A DNA stretch of 64,000 bases from Allantophomopsis cytisporea (lineage: Eukaryota; Ascomycota; Leotiomycetes; Phacidiales; Phacidiaceae). Where the stretch lies: assembly GCA_024752435.1 (NCBI GenBank), contig CP103021.1, positions 1,550,001 to 1,614,000 on the forward strand, in the 5' to 3' direction. The position numbers and the translations under genes are program-made. Shown here piece by piece: positions 47,455 through 59,144 of this stretch. Each line of letters begins with the position of its first letter. Positions within the stretch are counted from its first letter, which is position 1. The notes beneath the pieces are model-generated. The model was not told the DNA's origin. It saw only the letters and a list, made by a program, of their open reading frames with translations, and did no database searches.

Positions 47455-49177
47455 ATGGGTTATAAGCAACGCTCAAAACTTCAGAAACGTGAGAAGGATA
47501 TTCAAATTGCAATATCTGCTATTCAAAATAAAGAGTTTCCGTCAATTCGGAGTGCTGCACGCTATTTTGGCATTGTACACTCTACTCTCTCTGACCGTAT
47601 AATCGGTATGAAATCACGCTCTGAGTCGTACGAAATGCGTCAAATTCTTTTAAACGCGGAAGAGAAGGCGCTTGTACGATGGGTTACACGTCTAACATCT
47701 ACTGACTATCCTATTACACCGGCGTTGTTGAAGGAAACAGCAGAAGAGATTCGGAAGCAACGCGTTCAAGTCGCGTCATCTTCTTCTACCAACCTACCAG
47801 AATTGAAGCCTATTGGCCACGAATAGCTCTATAGGTTCTTAAATCGACATCCTACTTTAAAGGGAACCTATTCTCGACAAATCGAAGCTTCCCGGCATAA
47901 AGAGGCAACTACTGAGAATATTACAGCGTGGTTTACCGCTTTTCAAACGTGTATAACCAAGCGAAAATACAAACCTTACAACATCTACAATATAGACAAG
48001 ACTGGATTTGCAGTTGGAAGTACTCAATCTACGCGTATTATTGTCGACTCAACTCAAAAATTGAATTGGAAGGTTACGGCTGGAAAACAGGAGTAGGTAA
48101 CAGTTTTAGAGTATATCGACGGAGTAGGAGGAGTATTACTACTAATGATCATTTTTAAAGCGCAAAATACCAATTCTGGCTGGATTCTACCAAATACACC
48201 AGCAAATTTTCACTTTTCTACAAGTACAAGTAGATAGACATCGAATAGTTATAGTTTTAAGTAGTTGCAGAAGGTTTTTGAACTAGAGAGTAGAAAGAAG
48301 TCGGGAAATCAACCTCGGTTGTTAATTATAGATAGTCATTCAAGTTATATTACTAGTGATTTAATTGTACTATATATACAGAATGATATTGACATCTTTA
48401 TATTACCTCCCTATTGTTTTTATTTACTTCAACTACTTGATGTTGGTGTTTACAGACCAATGAAGAGATTTTATATACTTGAGGTAGACCGGTACTCTAG
48501 AGCTAGAGTAGGCCGAATACAGCGTATAGAGTAGATAGAAATCTTCATTTGCATTAGAGAGAAGGCTTTTACACTTCAAAATATCCTAAGTAGGTAGAAG
48601 GGAGCGGGTCTAATTCCTTTAAGTCCTCGAAGAGTATTAGATGACCTTCTACTTCCTACTCTTCATCTACCTTCAACACCTCAAAATGCGACAAATTTTC
48701 AAGACCTTGACCTCTTAGTACTCAAGAGCTCTCCTCTAGAAGGTACAGAACTCTGGCATGCAAACTTAGTCTTCTATACTGCTCTCTCAAGTAATAAGAG
48801 TCCTGCATCTCCAACCCGGAGATATGCCCGGCGAATAACCCGACTAGTTGAAACCCAGAGTATAGAGCTTACAATACTCCGGAAAGAGTTGAAAGAGTAT
48901 AGAGACCTACTTGAGACACAAAGGAAGAGAACTAAAGGCAAGCGTATCAAATTACAGGGAGAGTTTGTATTTTCTACAGAGGAAGTGTTCAAAATAGTAC
49001 GGGAGGGCCGAGGAGAAACCGAAGGAGAGAAGACCACGTAGACGACCACGCAAACACTTAATTGAAGAAATAGATGAGGATAAGGAAACTGAATTAGTAG
49101 AGAGTAGTTCTAGCGATTCAGAATTAGAAGTAGATAGTTGTGTAGCTCGTAGAACAAGGTCAAAGGTGGGAAATTGA
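47455..49177 (+). pseudogene. Fot1/pogo transposase, inactivated by nonsense codons
   Basis: A single frame from ATG 47455 shows the full transposase layout. First is a helix-turn-helix (FPSIRSAARYFGIVHSTLSD, ~residues 29-48). A CENP-B-like second domain follows (LVRWVTRLTSTDYPITPALL). The DDE catalytic domain then gives its three acidic sites in YNIYNIDKTG, LLIIDSHSSY and LLQLLDVGVY. Six in-frame TAG codons interrupt it: 47824, 48094, 48235, 48262, 48532 and 48595 (first bases). A frameshift near 49,020-49,040 moves the acidic C-terminus (EEIDEDKETELVESSS) to another frame, ending at TGA 49175-49177. No other indel is needed to follow the protein. It is dead; its origin as a DDE transposase is clear. 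Confidence 0.9.
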
Positions 49178-49182
49178 AACTT

Positions 49183-49208
49183 GTGTCCGATTGAACCATA
49201 CACTACTC
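49183..49208 (-). repeat. Right terminal inverted repeat of the Fot1/pogo element
   Basis: This is the inverted copy of the left repeat, with one C-to-T difference. It is followed by the TA target duplication. Confidence 0.92.
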
Positions 49209-49893
49209 TAATGCATGTACTTGGAACAAACAAGTCACCACGTACGATTACAGCTTACTAGAACGGGGATATCTGTGTACGTTGTTGTGTAAAACGTTTT
49301 TGATAGCCGTGCTTTTAAAGCCCATTTCATACGCTCTATCTATCTATTGATGACATATGAATTTCGATCGTTGATCAGAACCTCCATTGAAACCTAGTCT
49401 TTACTACGTGTGATAATAAGAACGGGCATGAAATGCAATGTCACATTAGTATTATGTTGAATGAATAATAATGGAGCGATTTTGTTGATATGAATAGCTG
49501 CAGTCGGTAGTCTTATACTGAAAATGTTTGATTGTTTGTGCACTACTATCCACTTGGTCTCGCAAAGGAATCTTATCACGTACATATGTTACCAATGATG
49601 AAATTTCCAAAAACATCAGCATAGAGGGTGCTGCTGAGTCTAAATATCTGACCATGGCAATTTATTTTAGGAGGAATGTACATATTAGACTCTCAGTTCA
49701 GCGTTAGTGTTTGAAGATGTTGGTAATTTTTTGTATAAAGGATGACAAGGGTGTTCAGTCACTACACATGCCAACGCACGAAACTCAAGTACTTCAACAT
49801 TAATATACAAAAAAAAGTCTTGAATTTGGTTTCTATAGCAGTGAAAACAGTGACGTTTTCACCGATGATAGTAACCAATACCTTAATGTTTGA
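49209..49893. other. Intergenic between transposon and GH35 gene
   Basis: AT-rich, with no supported gene. It includes the 3' flank of the GH35 gene. Confidence 0.5.
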
Positions 49894-52573
49894 CTAAGAT
49901 ACTGGGACTTCAAGACGGTAGCCGGTGCTAATGGTAATACTATTGACAGCGCAAGCTTGGCCATTAGAGTCAAATGTTGGCTTTGTTTGAAGATAGATGG
50001 GTGCATCTCTACGGAGCGGCATAATAGCAAGCGTGAGATTGCTATTTTTGGCGACACTAGCAAAGCTCTTAAGACCAATAACCCAGGTATCACCGTTGTA
50101 AAAGTGGTCGTCGAGAAGGAGACTATCAGCGTACAAGCGAGCAAGGTCACCTTCATAATCGATTGTCAACCATGCTTCGTCAACACTAGCTATCTCGGAC
50201 CATGAGATCTGAATCTTCCAAAGGCCTTGGGCAGCCTGAATGACAGTATCGTTCGGAATGAGGGCACCATTCGCACTGCCACCTACTAGTACTGGAGGAG
50301 CGATTCCAGGGACCTGAAATGGCGTCGCAGTGATGGAAAGACTTCTGGGCTGCTTATGACCTGTGAAGAGAGTGAAGATACCGGTACGGTTGACTTTGGA
50401 AACCGATCCGCCGGAGGCAAAGCTGTTGATTGCCGGGAACGTAGAGAAATTGAAGTTGGGAGAATCAGGAGAAGTGAGCTCAAAACCATTCGAACTTAAT
50501 CCTAGCGCTTGAGCAGTGAGAATGAGAATATCCTGGCGGGCGATCGTGACGCGCCAGAGGTTATCGGCCATGGTCTGATTCAGCACGGTGATATCGGTGT
50601 TGTTACCGCCCTTGTCGGTGACCTGCAGGGAAATATCGATACCAGGGGTGATCGAGCTCACCAAGATGTGGCCAGCAGCGTCGGTACTAACAGTACCGGC
50701 AATGGAACTCACGTTGGCGACGGTATCGGGGTCAAAGGCAAACTCGATGGGAACACCATCGGTAGCGACAAAGATATAGACTGTATGCCCGAAAGCATCG
50801 AGTGAGGTTATAAGTTGCGCGGTTGCATAAACGAGGCGGGCGCTGCCAAGGGAGAAATTGAGTGGCCAGATGAAGTAGGCACTACTTGGGATAGTGACCG
50901 GCGCGTTGGGGATGGTAACGGTGCTGGAAGAGAAATTGACAGCGAACTGAATATTGGCCTGCGCCGCCATCGAGTATTGTCGGACGTAGTTGTTGACGAA
51001 AAGGTAGCCACTCTTGCCGTTTGAACGGACAGACCAGCGCAGACTGGAGAGGTCGCTGGAGCCGGTTGGGATAAAAGCAGGCTGGCGCCTGCTCATCCCA
51101 GCGACTTGGCTGCCATAGCCATTCAACCAATAATGATATTGTTTAATACGATTCAGTGTCGGACGCTGCTCACCATACTGCCCCAAAGGTGATTGGTAAT
51201 CATAGTTCAAGACTGGAAGGTCGTTGACGCTACCGCTTGCTGTTGACTCTTGGAGTGTTTCTGTCTGACCCCTTGGATTCACGCCTCCATGGAACATATA
51301 ATAGCCATACAAATTAACGCCTGAGCCGAGCTGTACAGGAATGGTGGCGGCAATATCATCAGGCAAGTTCATAACAACGCGGCGGCGATACATAGACGCG
51401 GTACCACCGCCATATTCGGCTGTAAGAAACGGGTAGGCTGCAAGTTGTGACTGGGTAGTACTGCTCGGGTTATCACTTGCATTGTCGGGGTAGCCCTCGT
51501 TACCGGCCTCCCGATCTTGGGAAGCGGTTAGCGTCTAATTCGAAGTTCAGAAATAAGTAGATCTGAGCAAAATCAAGTATATTGAATAGTGTTGCATATG
51601 TTTGAATAGAGAATTAAAGTATTCTCCTCAGGCTCCATTCAATTCTGCTCAAAACTACTCAGGTCGACGCAAGTGAAAATGCAAAGCAATATGAGACACA
51701 CTCACTGAAGAAACGGAACGAATAGGTCTCGTTCGGTGGCTCGTCCTCTAAGATAGTGTCCCAAGGGGCGTCTTGGTAGCCACCAAACATTGGAACGACC
51801 TGATAAGGCGGGTAAGACGTGCTCTCCCAGCCGGTAACAGTATATAAAGGCACATCGAAGCCAAGAGAGACAGCGAGAGACTTCAGAGTTGAAATATGAG
51901 CAGCTCCTTGACCGGAGCCATGCTGCTTGTACTCGTTCTCGAGCTGCACCCCAATGATTGGGCCACCGTTTTTGAAGATTGAGCCATTGATACGCTCTGC
52001 AAGTTCAGTCCAGTATGAAGTTACGAAGGAAAGGTATATTGGATCGTTGCTGCGGATTTCGGTGCTCTGAGTGATGACCCAATCTGGGATGCCGCCATTG
52101 CGAACCTCGGCGTGAACATACGGACCAAGGCGAGCGATGACCGAAAGACCGACTTGGGAAGCAGTCTCTAGAAATCGGGTTATATTTAGGTTGCCAGAAA
52201 AGATGGTCCGATTCTGGATTTCCTCATGATGAATCCAGATTGCGTAAATTGATATGATATCGACACCTGCGGCCTTCATTTTTAGCAACTCGGGCAGCCA
52301 TTGTTCGGCGGGATAGCGAGAGTAATGAAACTCGCCGGCAATGGGGACCCAAGGCTGGCCATTGAGCACGAGAGACTGGTTGTTGACAATCAGTGTATCG
52401 CCGTTTGGTGCAACGCCTGCTGCAGCGCTACCCATCTGAAGTGGGCCAACCTGAGGGGCGGGAGCGAGGGAGCTAGCATCTACGCTTGCAAGACTGGAGG
52501 CAGCGTGACACAGATTGGGTGCCGCAAAGGCCACCCAAAGTGCATAGCGCAAGATTTGGCTTGATATAAGCAT
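49894..52573 (-). CDS. Secreted GH35 beta-galactosidase, two exons
   Basis: Minus-strand exons 52573-51706 and 51515-49894 encode 829 residues. A signal peptide (MLISSQILRYALWVAFAAP, ~1-24) starts at the chosen ATG; an upstream in-frame ATG (52663) would bury it. The GH35 barrel shows GEFHYSRYP, SIYAIWIHHEE, ARLGPYVHAE, the acid/base site GVQLENEY (Glu214) and the likely nucleophile FLTAEYGGG (Glu323). C-terminal beta-domains with several N-glycosylation sites follow. The 190-bp intron is long for this window; its GTGAGT donor and CTAAC branch 12 bases before the CCCAAG acceptor restore the frame exactly. GH35 enzymes cleave terminal beta-galactose, for example from pectin or hemicellulose side chains. 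The AEYGGG wording resembles AELGGG types known from bacteria, differing from classical Aspergillus LacA. Confidence 0.88.
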
Positions 52574-54302
52574 ATTCTTGCAAATGAAGGTTAAATAATA
52601 TCTTATCAAAATTATCGGACAATTCAAGTAAAGTACTATTGAGCTGGCATCCTGACAGATCATATATATTTATAGCTATATTTCCTTACACCTGGGAAAC
52701 TCAGAGAGAAATAACCAATACTTCTTAACTGGTTCATCTTGTAAGCAGTTGGAGTATATCGTTTTGTTCCTCAAGTCTACTGAATCGAAAGGTAACATTC
52801 TAGTCGCCGTCCATGTCCGCGAAGTTTTTAGAGTTTATTCGGTGGCTTTTATACCGAAAATGAAGCACTGGTAGTCACAGTCACTCTCTCCTTTTGACTG
52901 TGATTCGCAAGCCTAACCGAATTGATTTTGACAGTGACAAGAGGCCGTACCCTGTCTTAAGGGCTAGCTGAGACCTATAAGCTTCAATCAATTACCAATT
53001 GATTGATGTTTAGGACTAAGACATAGTAATAATTTACCTAAAGCTTTATATATGGCTTTCCCTTAAATTTAAAGCATCTACAAATTAACATGGCCCCATG
53101 TGGCCGTTCGATTAAGGAAGTAAGCTTCTATTACTTTAAATAAATTGATACAGTTCATTTTAGATCTTACTACTCGATCGAAATCCGTTTCCCTTTGACA
53201 TTCTCAACAAAAGTATCATATGAAGAATGGTTTCATTTGTTGATGTCTATTAAATAAAAACTATTATGATGCTTAATACACCCAGTGCTAAAATTCTTTA
53301 TCACAATCTATTCACTTGGGCTGCAATCGTGCTTCACATTATGACCATCGCAGAAATGTCCCCTAGTAGAGATAGATCTGAGCGGCCAAGCAATACATCA
53401 TGTCCAGCAGATCATTCACCTAGTATTTCGGCTGCCATATACATAAGCAGCAGCAAAGATGAATTAGGGAATGCGGGTCATCATGAAAGTAAGGAAAGGG
53501 AAGGTCATATCCGGACCTAGCACTTCGCTCGAGCCATCAATATCGCGAATCCCCATTTCGGTTGTTTCCTTTACCATCCAGAAATGTTCTCGAAGCTAAT
53601 GTACATAAGGTTCAGATCCATGTCTCCTGTGCTTCCCCGCATTCAAATTCAGCCAATTTGGGCTACTTCACAGCCAATTGTCCGGGTAATTCGATTTTGG
53701 ATTCTCGCAACAATACATTATTCTTATAAGGCATTCTAATGGAATCCAAGAACGGGTAAATAGGTACAAAGATCCACCTGGGGACGTGAGGTAAAGCGGA
53801 GGTGGCGAAGTGGGACAAGTATCTCCATGGCTGTTTTCACAATACTCACTACTTAGCGGAGAACTCTTCAGGTTGTCCTCTCGGTGAAAGATACGTGAAG
53901 AAGAGCGCAGAAAGTTCGCGCTAGTAGAGCCTGGTGATCGTGGAATCGCTTCATGGGGGGCAGCTGTTTCTCGATATTGAGCCGGCCGGAGTAATGGCAC
54001 AATCATCCTTGGTCAAAGAAGGGATATTGTCATTCATGTTTCAAGAGAATGGCCCACTGCTACACCCTAATTTTATGTGTCGATGATCCCAATATTCAGA
54101 GACAATTTCGGTATTTCTCGACGTAGATTCACTGGGTATTTCCCCGCCAATATCTTGGAGAGTTACAATTCATATTGAGCCGTGCTTTGGCCAAATAAGA
54201 ACTTGAAATTCAGCAAAAGTTTCATATATGATAGCTTCACCTACCCCTACGGAAGCCATATCGTTCAGATAAGTGCTATTCACATCTTTTAGTTATTTCA
54301 AC
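52574..54302. other. Divergent region between GH35 and acetylesterase genes
   Basis: 1.7 kb with no supported gene. Frames at 53266-53520 (plus) and 53668-54006 (minus) lack recognisable features. This stretch must hold the promoters of both secreted hydrolases. Confidence 0.45.
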
Positions 54303-55246
54303 ATGAACTCAGTTCTAGCTCTGTCTCTTCTTGTAATTTCAAGAGCCTTACATGTCAAGGCCAGCCTGTATCAGGGTGAATTTGCAAAACGGGCCTCATA
54401 CAATGCATCTGGCCCAGCAGCCTTCTTTCTAGCAGGTGACTCGACAACAGCTTCCGATGGTGGATGGGGAGATGGTTTCATATCCACAACACTATATAAT
54501 GGCTCATGGGGGATCAACTATGGTAAAAGCGGTGCTACGACTGCATCTTTCATTGATGGAGGCTCTTGGACGAATGTTTTGGCGTCAACTCGCAACGCAT
54601 CCGAAGCATCTTACACTCCATTCGTAACAATTCAGGTGTGTCTAATAAGCCCATGACCGAACATCGTTAACCTGATCCTTTAGTTCGGACACAACGACCA
54701 AAAGTCAACATCGGGGTTGACTGTGGAGCAATTCACGGCAAACCTTGAAAGAATGGCCACAGACGTCAAGGATGCTGGCGGAAATCCAGTGAGCAATTCA
54801 GGTCGTCGAAAACTGATTCCTATTCTCTAACACGTCTTTAGATTCTTGTGACATCCTTAACACGCCGCACCTTCAATACCACCACCGGTACTGTCATCGA
54901 AGATCTCGCCGTGCAAGCAAATGCGACAATCTATGCGGCAAATATCACAGATTCATATTACATAGACCTGAATCGTGTGTCGACAAATTACATCAACGCT
55001 ATCGGTAAGAGTCTTGCGGCGACTTACAATCTTGCTTCGTCCGACTACACGCATTTAAACAACAATTCGGAGGTTTTATTTGGAAATATGGTCAGTTTGC
55101 TCATTGATGAAGCTATACCGAGCGAGAGTGACTTCAGTATCAGCACTTATACGCTTCCAAATGCTACCATTGCTGGAGCGATAGAGGAGGGTGAATATAT
55201 TTTACCCTCTGGATTTGGTGATTTGGTTAGTAGTAAATCACCTTGA
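54303..55246 (+). CDS. Secreted rhamnogalacturonan acetylesterase-like GDSL hydrolase (CE12), three exons
   Basis: Exons 54303-54635, 54684-54788 and 54842-55246 (introns 48 and 53 bp) encode 280 residues. The signal peptide spans about residues 1-20 (MNSVLALSLLVISRALHVKA). The SGNH motifs are complete: block I FLAGDSTTASDGGWGD with nucleophile Ser47, the oxyanion Gly in YGKSGATTASF, block III FGHNDQKS with Asn115, and block V SSDYTHLN with Asp214 and His217. This arrangement is that of CE12 enzymes, which remove acetyl groups from pectic rhamnogalacturonan so that lyases and hydrolases can act. With the divergent GH35 gene it forms a possible pectin-side-chain pair. The last ~35 residues (after AIPSESDF) are an extension of unclear role. 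Confidence 0.92.
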
Positions 55247-56432
55247 GGTCTGATTGTTGGCAACAGTCCCCGGGTATGCTCGTTTTAAAGTAGTTGACCA
55301 CATAGAGAGTGTGGAACAAACAATATCTGATATTATTTGCCAAGTATATCTACCAGGAGTCTATTATGATTATTGTATGGATTTTAGATAATTTGTAGAC
55401 AGTGAGGTTGAGGAAGGATGAGCATCTTGCTAGAGAAGTTGTTGTTTTATCAATATCTTAGACTAGAGAGGAAAGCTTCGCTTTCCATTGTTGAAGGTGT
55501 AAGCCTTGCAAGCTGCTCTGAAGTTAACACTCATTATCTCAAGATCTGTTGCACGTCCTCGCGAGAATATAATCACGTCGCTGAAGTATAGAAGTGAGAC
55601 GCGAAGAACGGTTGACTTTATATGTACTTGTTCAGGTATGCTAACTTGAACGACAACTCTTCTTAGTTTTCTTCTTAAATGGCACTTGCAAATTAACACT
55701 TCGCTCTACGCCACTTATACGCAAACTCCTAATGCATATGTAACTGGGGCACTCCCTGGCACTACATTACGCTATATAAACCTTTGAAGATCAGTAGCTG
55801 CATAAGAAAGATAGGCCAGCAATAAAAGCAGAAGGATTGTCAATGGATTGATTAGATTTCTTATCTTTGCACGAAAATTGGTTGAATTCAAGAGTATCTG
55901 TAAACTTAAATACTATACCCTTCATTTATAGGCTTTTGTTTGCAAACACTGAAATACCGGCTTAAAGCGTAAAGAATAGTACATTAGTTCATACCTTGTT
56001 TATGAGGTTTTATTAAGCTATGCTTTTTAGACTACTTCTAATAATCTTAATTGGTAAAGAGGGAGAAAATTGAAGCAAAGGCTTAAACACAATTGTTTTA
56101 TAAAAGCTTAAGAAAATACGATTGTTTATTCTAATTAGGTGAACAATGCAATTGTGACTCGGTATCGGTGCTCAATCGCAATGTATGAGTCAACTGTAAC
56201 GCTTGGGAAATGGCCAATGGATCTAGGATGTTAGTGGCTTAACTAGCGAAGTAGCTTACGAAATGGGAATGATTGTATTGAAAGCGAAAATGTTCCGAAG
56301 AGTGGGTTTGGTGATGAGACTCCCACATCATAAATAACTTGAATTGTCAGTTCTCTGTGTTCCTGTATACATTATCTTTTCCTTTTGTAAGAAAGGGACT
56401 GTTCGTTGTGAAACATTAATTAAGACTTCATT
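55247..56432. other. AT-rich intergenic stretch
   Basis: No gene or repeat recognised. Base composition between 55,800 and 56,150 is markedly AT-rich. Confidence 0.5.
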
Positions 56433-57748
56433 ATGACCTTGCCAACAATATCTGATGTCGTTGCTTCCGCACGTTTAGATCTCTCTCCCTATGAAGATCT
56501 TTACAAGTATCTTCACCAAAATCCCGAGCTCTCACACCTTGAGAAAGAGACAGCTGCAACAGTAGCTGAACATCTTTCCAGATTTGAAGTTTTCGACATA
56601 CACACTAATATAGGCGGGCATGGCATTGCCGCCGTTTGGAAAAATGGACCTGGAAAGACCATCTTGCTGAGAGCGGATATGGATGCTCTACCCGTCGAAG
56701 AGAAGACTGGTCTGCCATATGCCAGCACTAAAAAGATGTTAGATGTCGAGGGCCAGGAGAGGCATGTCATGCATGCTTGTGGTCACGATATGCACATCAC
56801 ATGTTTATTAGCTGGTCTGTACGTGACTTTCCGATATTGGAGCCACTTTGGCTAACACGTACCATAGCTACAGAGATCCTCGTAAAAGTTAAAGAGACGT
56901 GGAGTGGTACTCTGATCTTAGTCTTTCAGCCAGAAGAAGAGAGAGGAACCGGCGCACAAGCCATGGTCGATGGAGGACTATATGACCGAATCCCCATACC
57001 GGATTATGTTCTCGGGCAGCACTTGATGTCTTTAAAGGCCGGCAAGGTAGGTTCGAAAGTCGGTACCATCATGGCAGCAGCAGACAGCTATAAGATCACG
57101 CTTTTTGGAAGAGGAGGCCATGGTTCATTGCCACATCAAACCATTGATCCCGTCATAATGGCGGCAAACCTTTGCGTCCGACTTCAAAACATTGTCAGCA
57201 GAGAGGTAGACCCAAACGACATGGCAGTCGTCACGATCGGGAGTCTGCAAGTTGGACATGTCGAGAACATCATCTCTGATAAGGCAGAGCTTGGGATAGA
57301 CATCAGGTCGATCGATAAGCAAACCAGAGATAAAGTCATCGCCTCGATCAAACGCATGGTACATGCTGAATACATTGCTAGTGGAGGATCAAAAGAACCT
57401 ACAATCGTTCAGACGAGGACCTTCCCAACAACAGACAATGATAAAGCCATGGCGGACAAGTTGGCATCAACGTTCTCGGAACACTTTGGAGACAGCTTCA
57501 ATGCAGATACACCACGAGTCAATGTATCAGAAGACGTCTCAATTCTAGCTACATCGCACGGCAAGCCTTGTCTATTTTGGTTTTGGGGAGGAGTAAACCC
57601 TGTATTGTGGGATGAAAATGAGAAGGCGGGAACGCTCTATGAAAACGTGCCAGGCAATCATTCACCCTTCTTCGCACCAGTCATTCATCCAACGTTGGAG
57701 ACTGGAGTGAATACTATGTGTGTTGCTGCTCTAACATTTTTAAGATAG
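56433..57748 (+). CDS. M20-family amidohydrolase (hippurate / N-acyl amino acid hydrolase type), two exons
   Basis: Exons 56433-56814 and 56868-57748 (53-bp intron) encode 420 residues. Metal and catalytic motifs of the M20D group are present: RADMDALPVEE (80-90), HACGHDMH with Cys116 and His118 as metal ligands, FQPEEERGTGA (~147-157), and the C-terminal GNHSPFF histidine. The dimerisation domain (ITLFGRGGHGSLPHQTIDPV) is normal. Members hydrolyse amide bonds of N-acyl amino acids such as hippurate or auxin conjugates; the exact substrate is not predictable. There is no signal peptide, so it is cytosolic. The intron donor (GTCTGT) is non-standard; a GTACGT five bases downstream breaks the frame, so the weaker site was kept. 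An acceptor six bases further on would delete two residues. Confidence 0.9.
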
Positions 57749-59144
57749 AGGGTCGAAATATAATTGATAATACAGCTCGCATTCTCAATAGGTGAATGGA
57801 AATAGAATTTAGGTGTTACCTTGTATAACTGTTGGTATGGTCAGAAGTTTCGTCTGCTCTGTACATAGGTCAAACGTTGTTGCGCAATCAAATCTGTCCA
57901 TAGTGCCAGTTTGTTATAGGAAGGAGCATTATGAATAAGTAAGACACCTCTGCATATTAGCTTCAAAGAATTGAGTGCAAGGATAATAACTCCTTTACTC
58001 TAAGAGTTCTATCCTATATAGGGCTTTTCGAAGCCATACTGCATATATTTCAAGGGTTCTAGGACAACAAAGATGTTTAAGGTAGGTAGGCATTTGCTAC
58101 ACTTCCTATGGCTCTTATTATAGGCATTGAAGCTAACATGCCAATAAGTTTTACTGCCTCATAATCTCTAATTGTATACAGGTAGTTTTTCAATCTAACT
58201 TTTGCTCTTATTCATAGTGTCCGAACTCTGACTATGCGAAAGATTGATGATCTCCTTAAACACAATTATGATCAAACTTTTGCTCTTCATCGGCAAAGAC
58301 CACCAACATATATACAGTACTAGGCGGAAAGTCGGGGTCAAATGAAATGGAAAACTTAACTATTTACTCATGACTTGCCTATTTCTTGATTAATTATAGT
58401 CATGAATGAATGTATCCCAATTCATCTATTGAACAGCGATGATTACAAATTTTAGCTATCTTCACTTATATGCGATACAGATATACTAGCAATGGTCGAA
58501 TACTACAATTTTACCTACCCTTTGTTCATGTAATAAATAAAGCAGTAAAGCAATACTCGAAGATTGGTAATGTAACAAATGGTCTGCTAGTATTAAGTAC
58601 CACAATCAATTGGATTACAGAACGGAGAATGTTTTTATATAAAGAATGGCAGTTTAGAATGCTGGTAGTGAGCTTAGGTTGCTTGACGAATGAAGTGTAA
58701 AGTGGCTGAAGCGCCCCTCGTCATCTCAATCCGCATCTTATCCTCGTGGCAACCAAACACAAACACGTGCCACACTTTAACACGGCACAAAAGCTCAGAT
58801 TACTGCCCAATATTCCAGGCACTAAGACCCTATTTGGCCTCGTCCATAATGTCGCTTTTGAAACCTGAGGCTGCACAATTTCTTTTGTTTACATTTCTCT
58901 TTTGTTGATTTAGTAGAGCATCCACAACCTACGCTACCACACCCATGCCCAGCTCGATTAACTGGAGCAAGCTTGAACTCACAATCATCAAAGCCGACTC
59001 AAAACCCACCTGCTCCCACCTGCTCTGCAGCGCATCCTCGCTGGCGACCATTCCAACACGTCGCCATCAATTGAAATACTTCGCGTCCTTGCTCAATCGC
59101 TACATGTGTCGGTACATCTGAACAGTAGCCCGAGCTACAGTATC
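57749..59144. other. AT-rich intergenic stretch and kinesin promoter
   Basis: No gene is supported. The part from about 58,700 onward is less AT-rich and leads into the kinesin gene's 5' leader. Confidence 0.5.

Larger units (their letters stand above)
47387..49208 (+). mobile_element. Complete but inactive Fot1/pogo-type DNA transposon, 1,822 bp
   Basis: The ends are 26-bp terminal inverted repeats (47387-47412 and 49183-49208) differing at one C/T position. Both ends are flanked by TA (47385-47386 and 49209-49210), the target duplication of the Tc1/mariner-pogo superfamily. Inside is a single transposase gene with many stops. The length is close to that of known fungal Fot1 elements such as Botrytis Flipper (about 1.84 kb), a comparison from memory. 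The element lies in non-coding DNA and interrupts no recognisable gene. Confidence 0.92.

Noticed and set aside
53266..53520. Small plus-strand frame between GH35 and CE12 genes
   Set aside because: No signal peptide, domain or splice site; composition does not differ clearly from the surrounding non-coding DNA.
34155..58900. A classical secondary-metabolite cluster
   Set aside because: There is one P450, but no polyketide synthase, peptide synthetase, terpene cyclase, cluster regulator or transporter nearby. The FAD monooxygenase is over 35 kb away among housekeeping genes.
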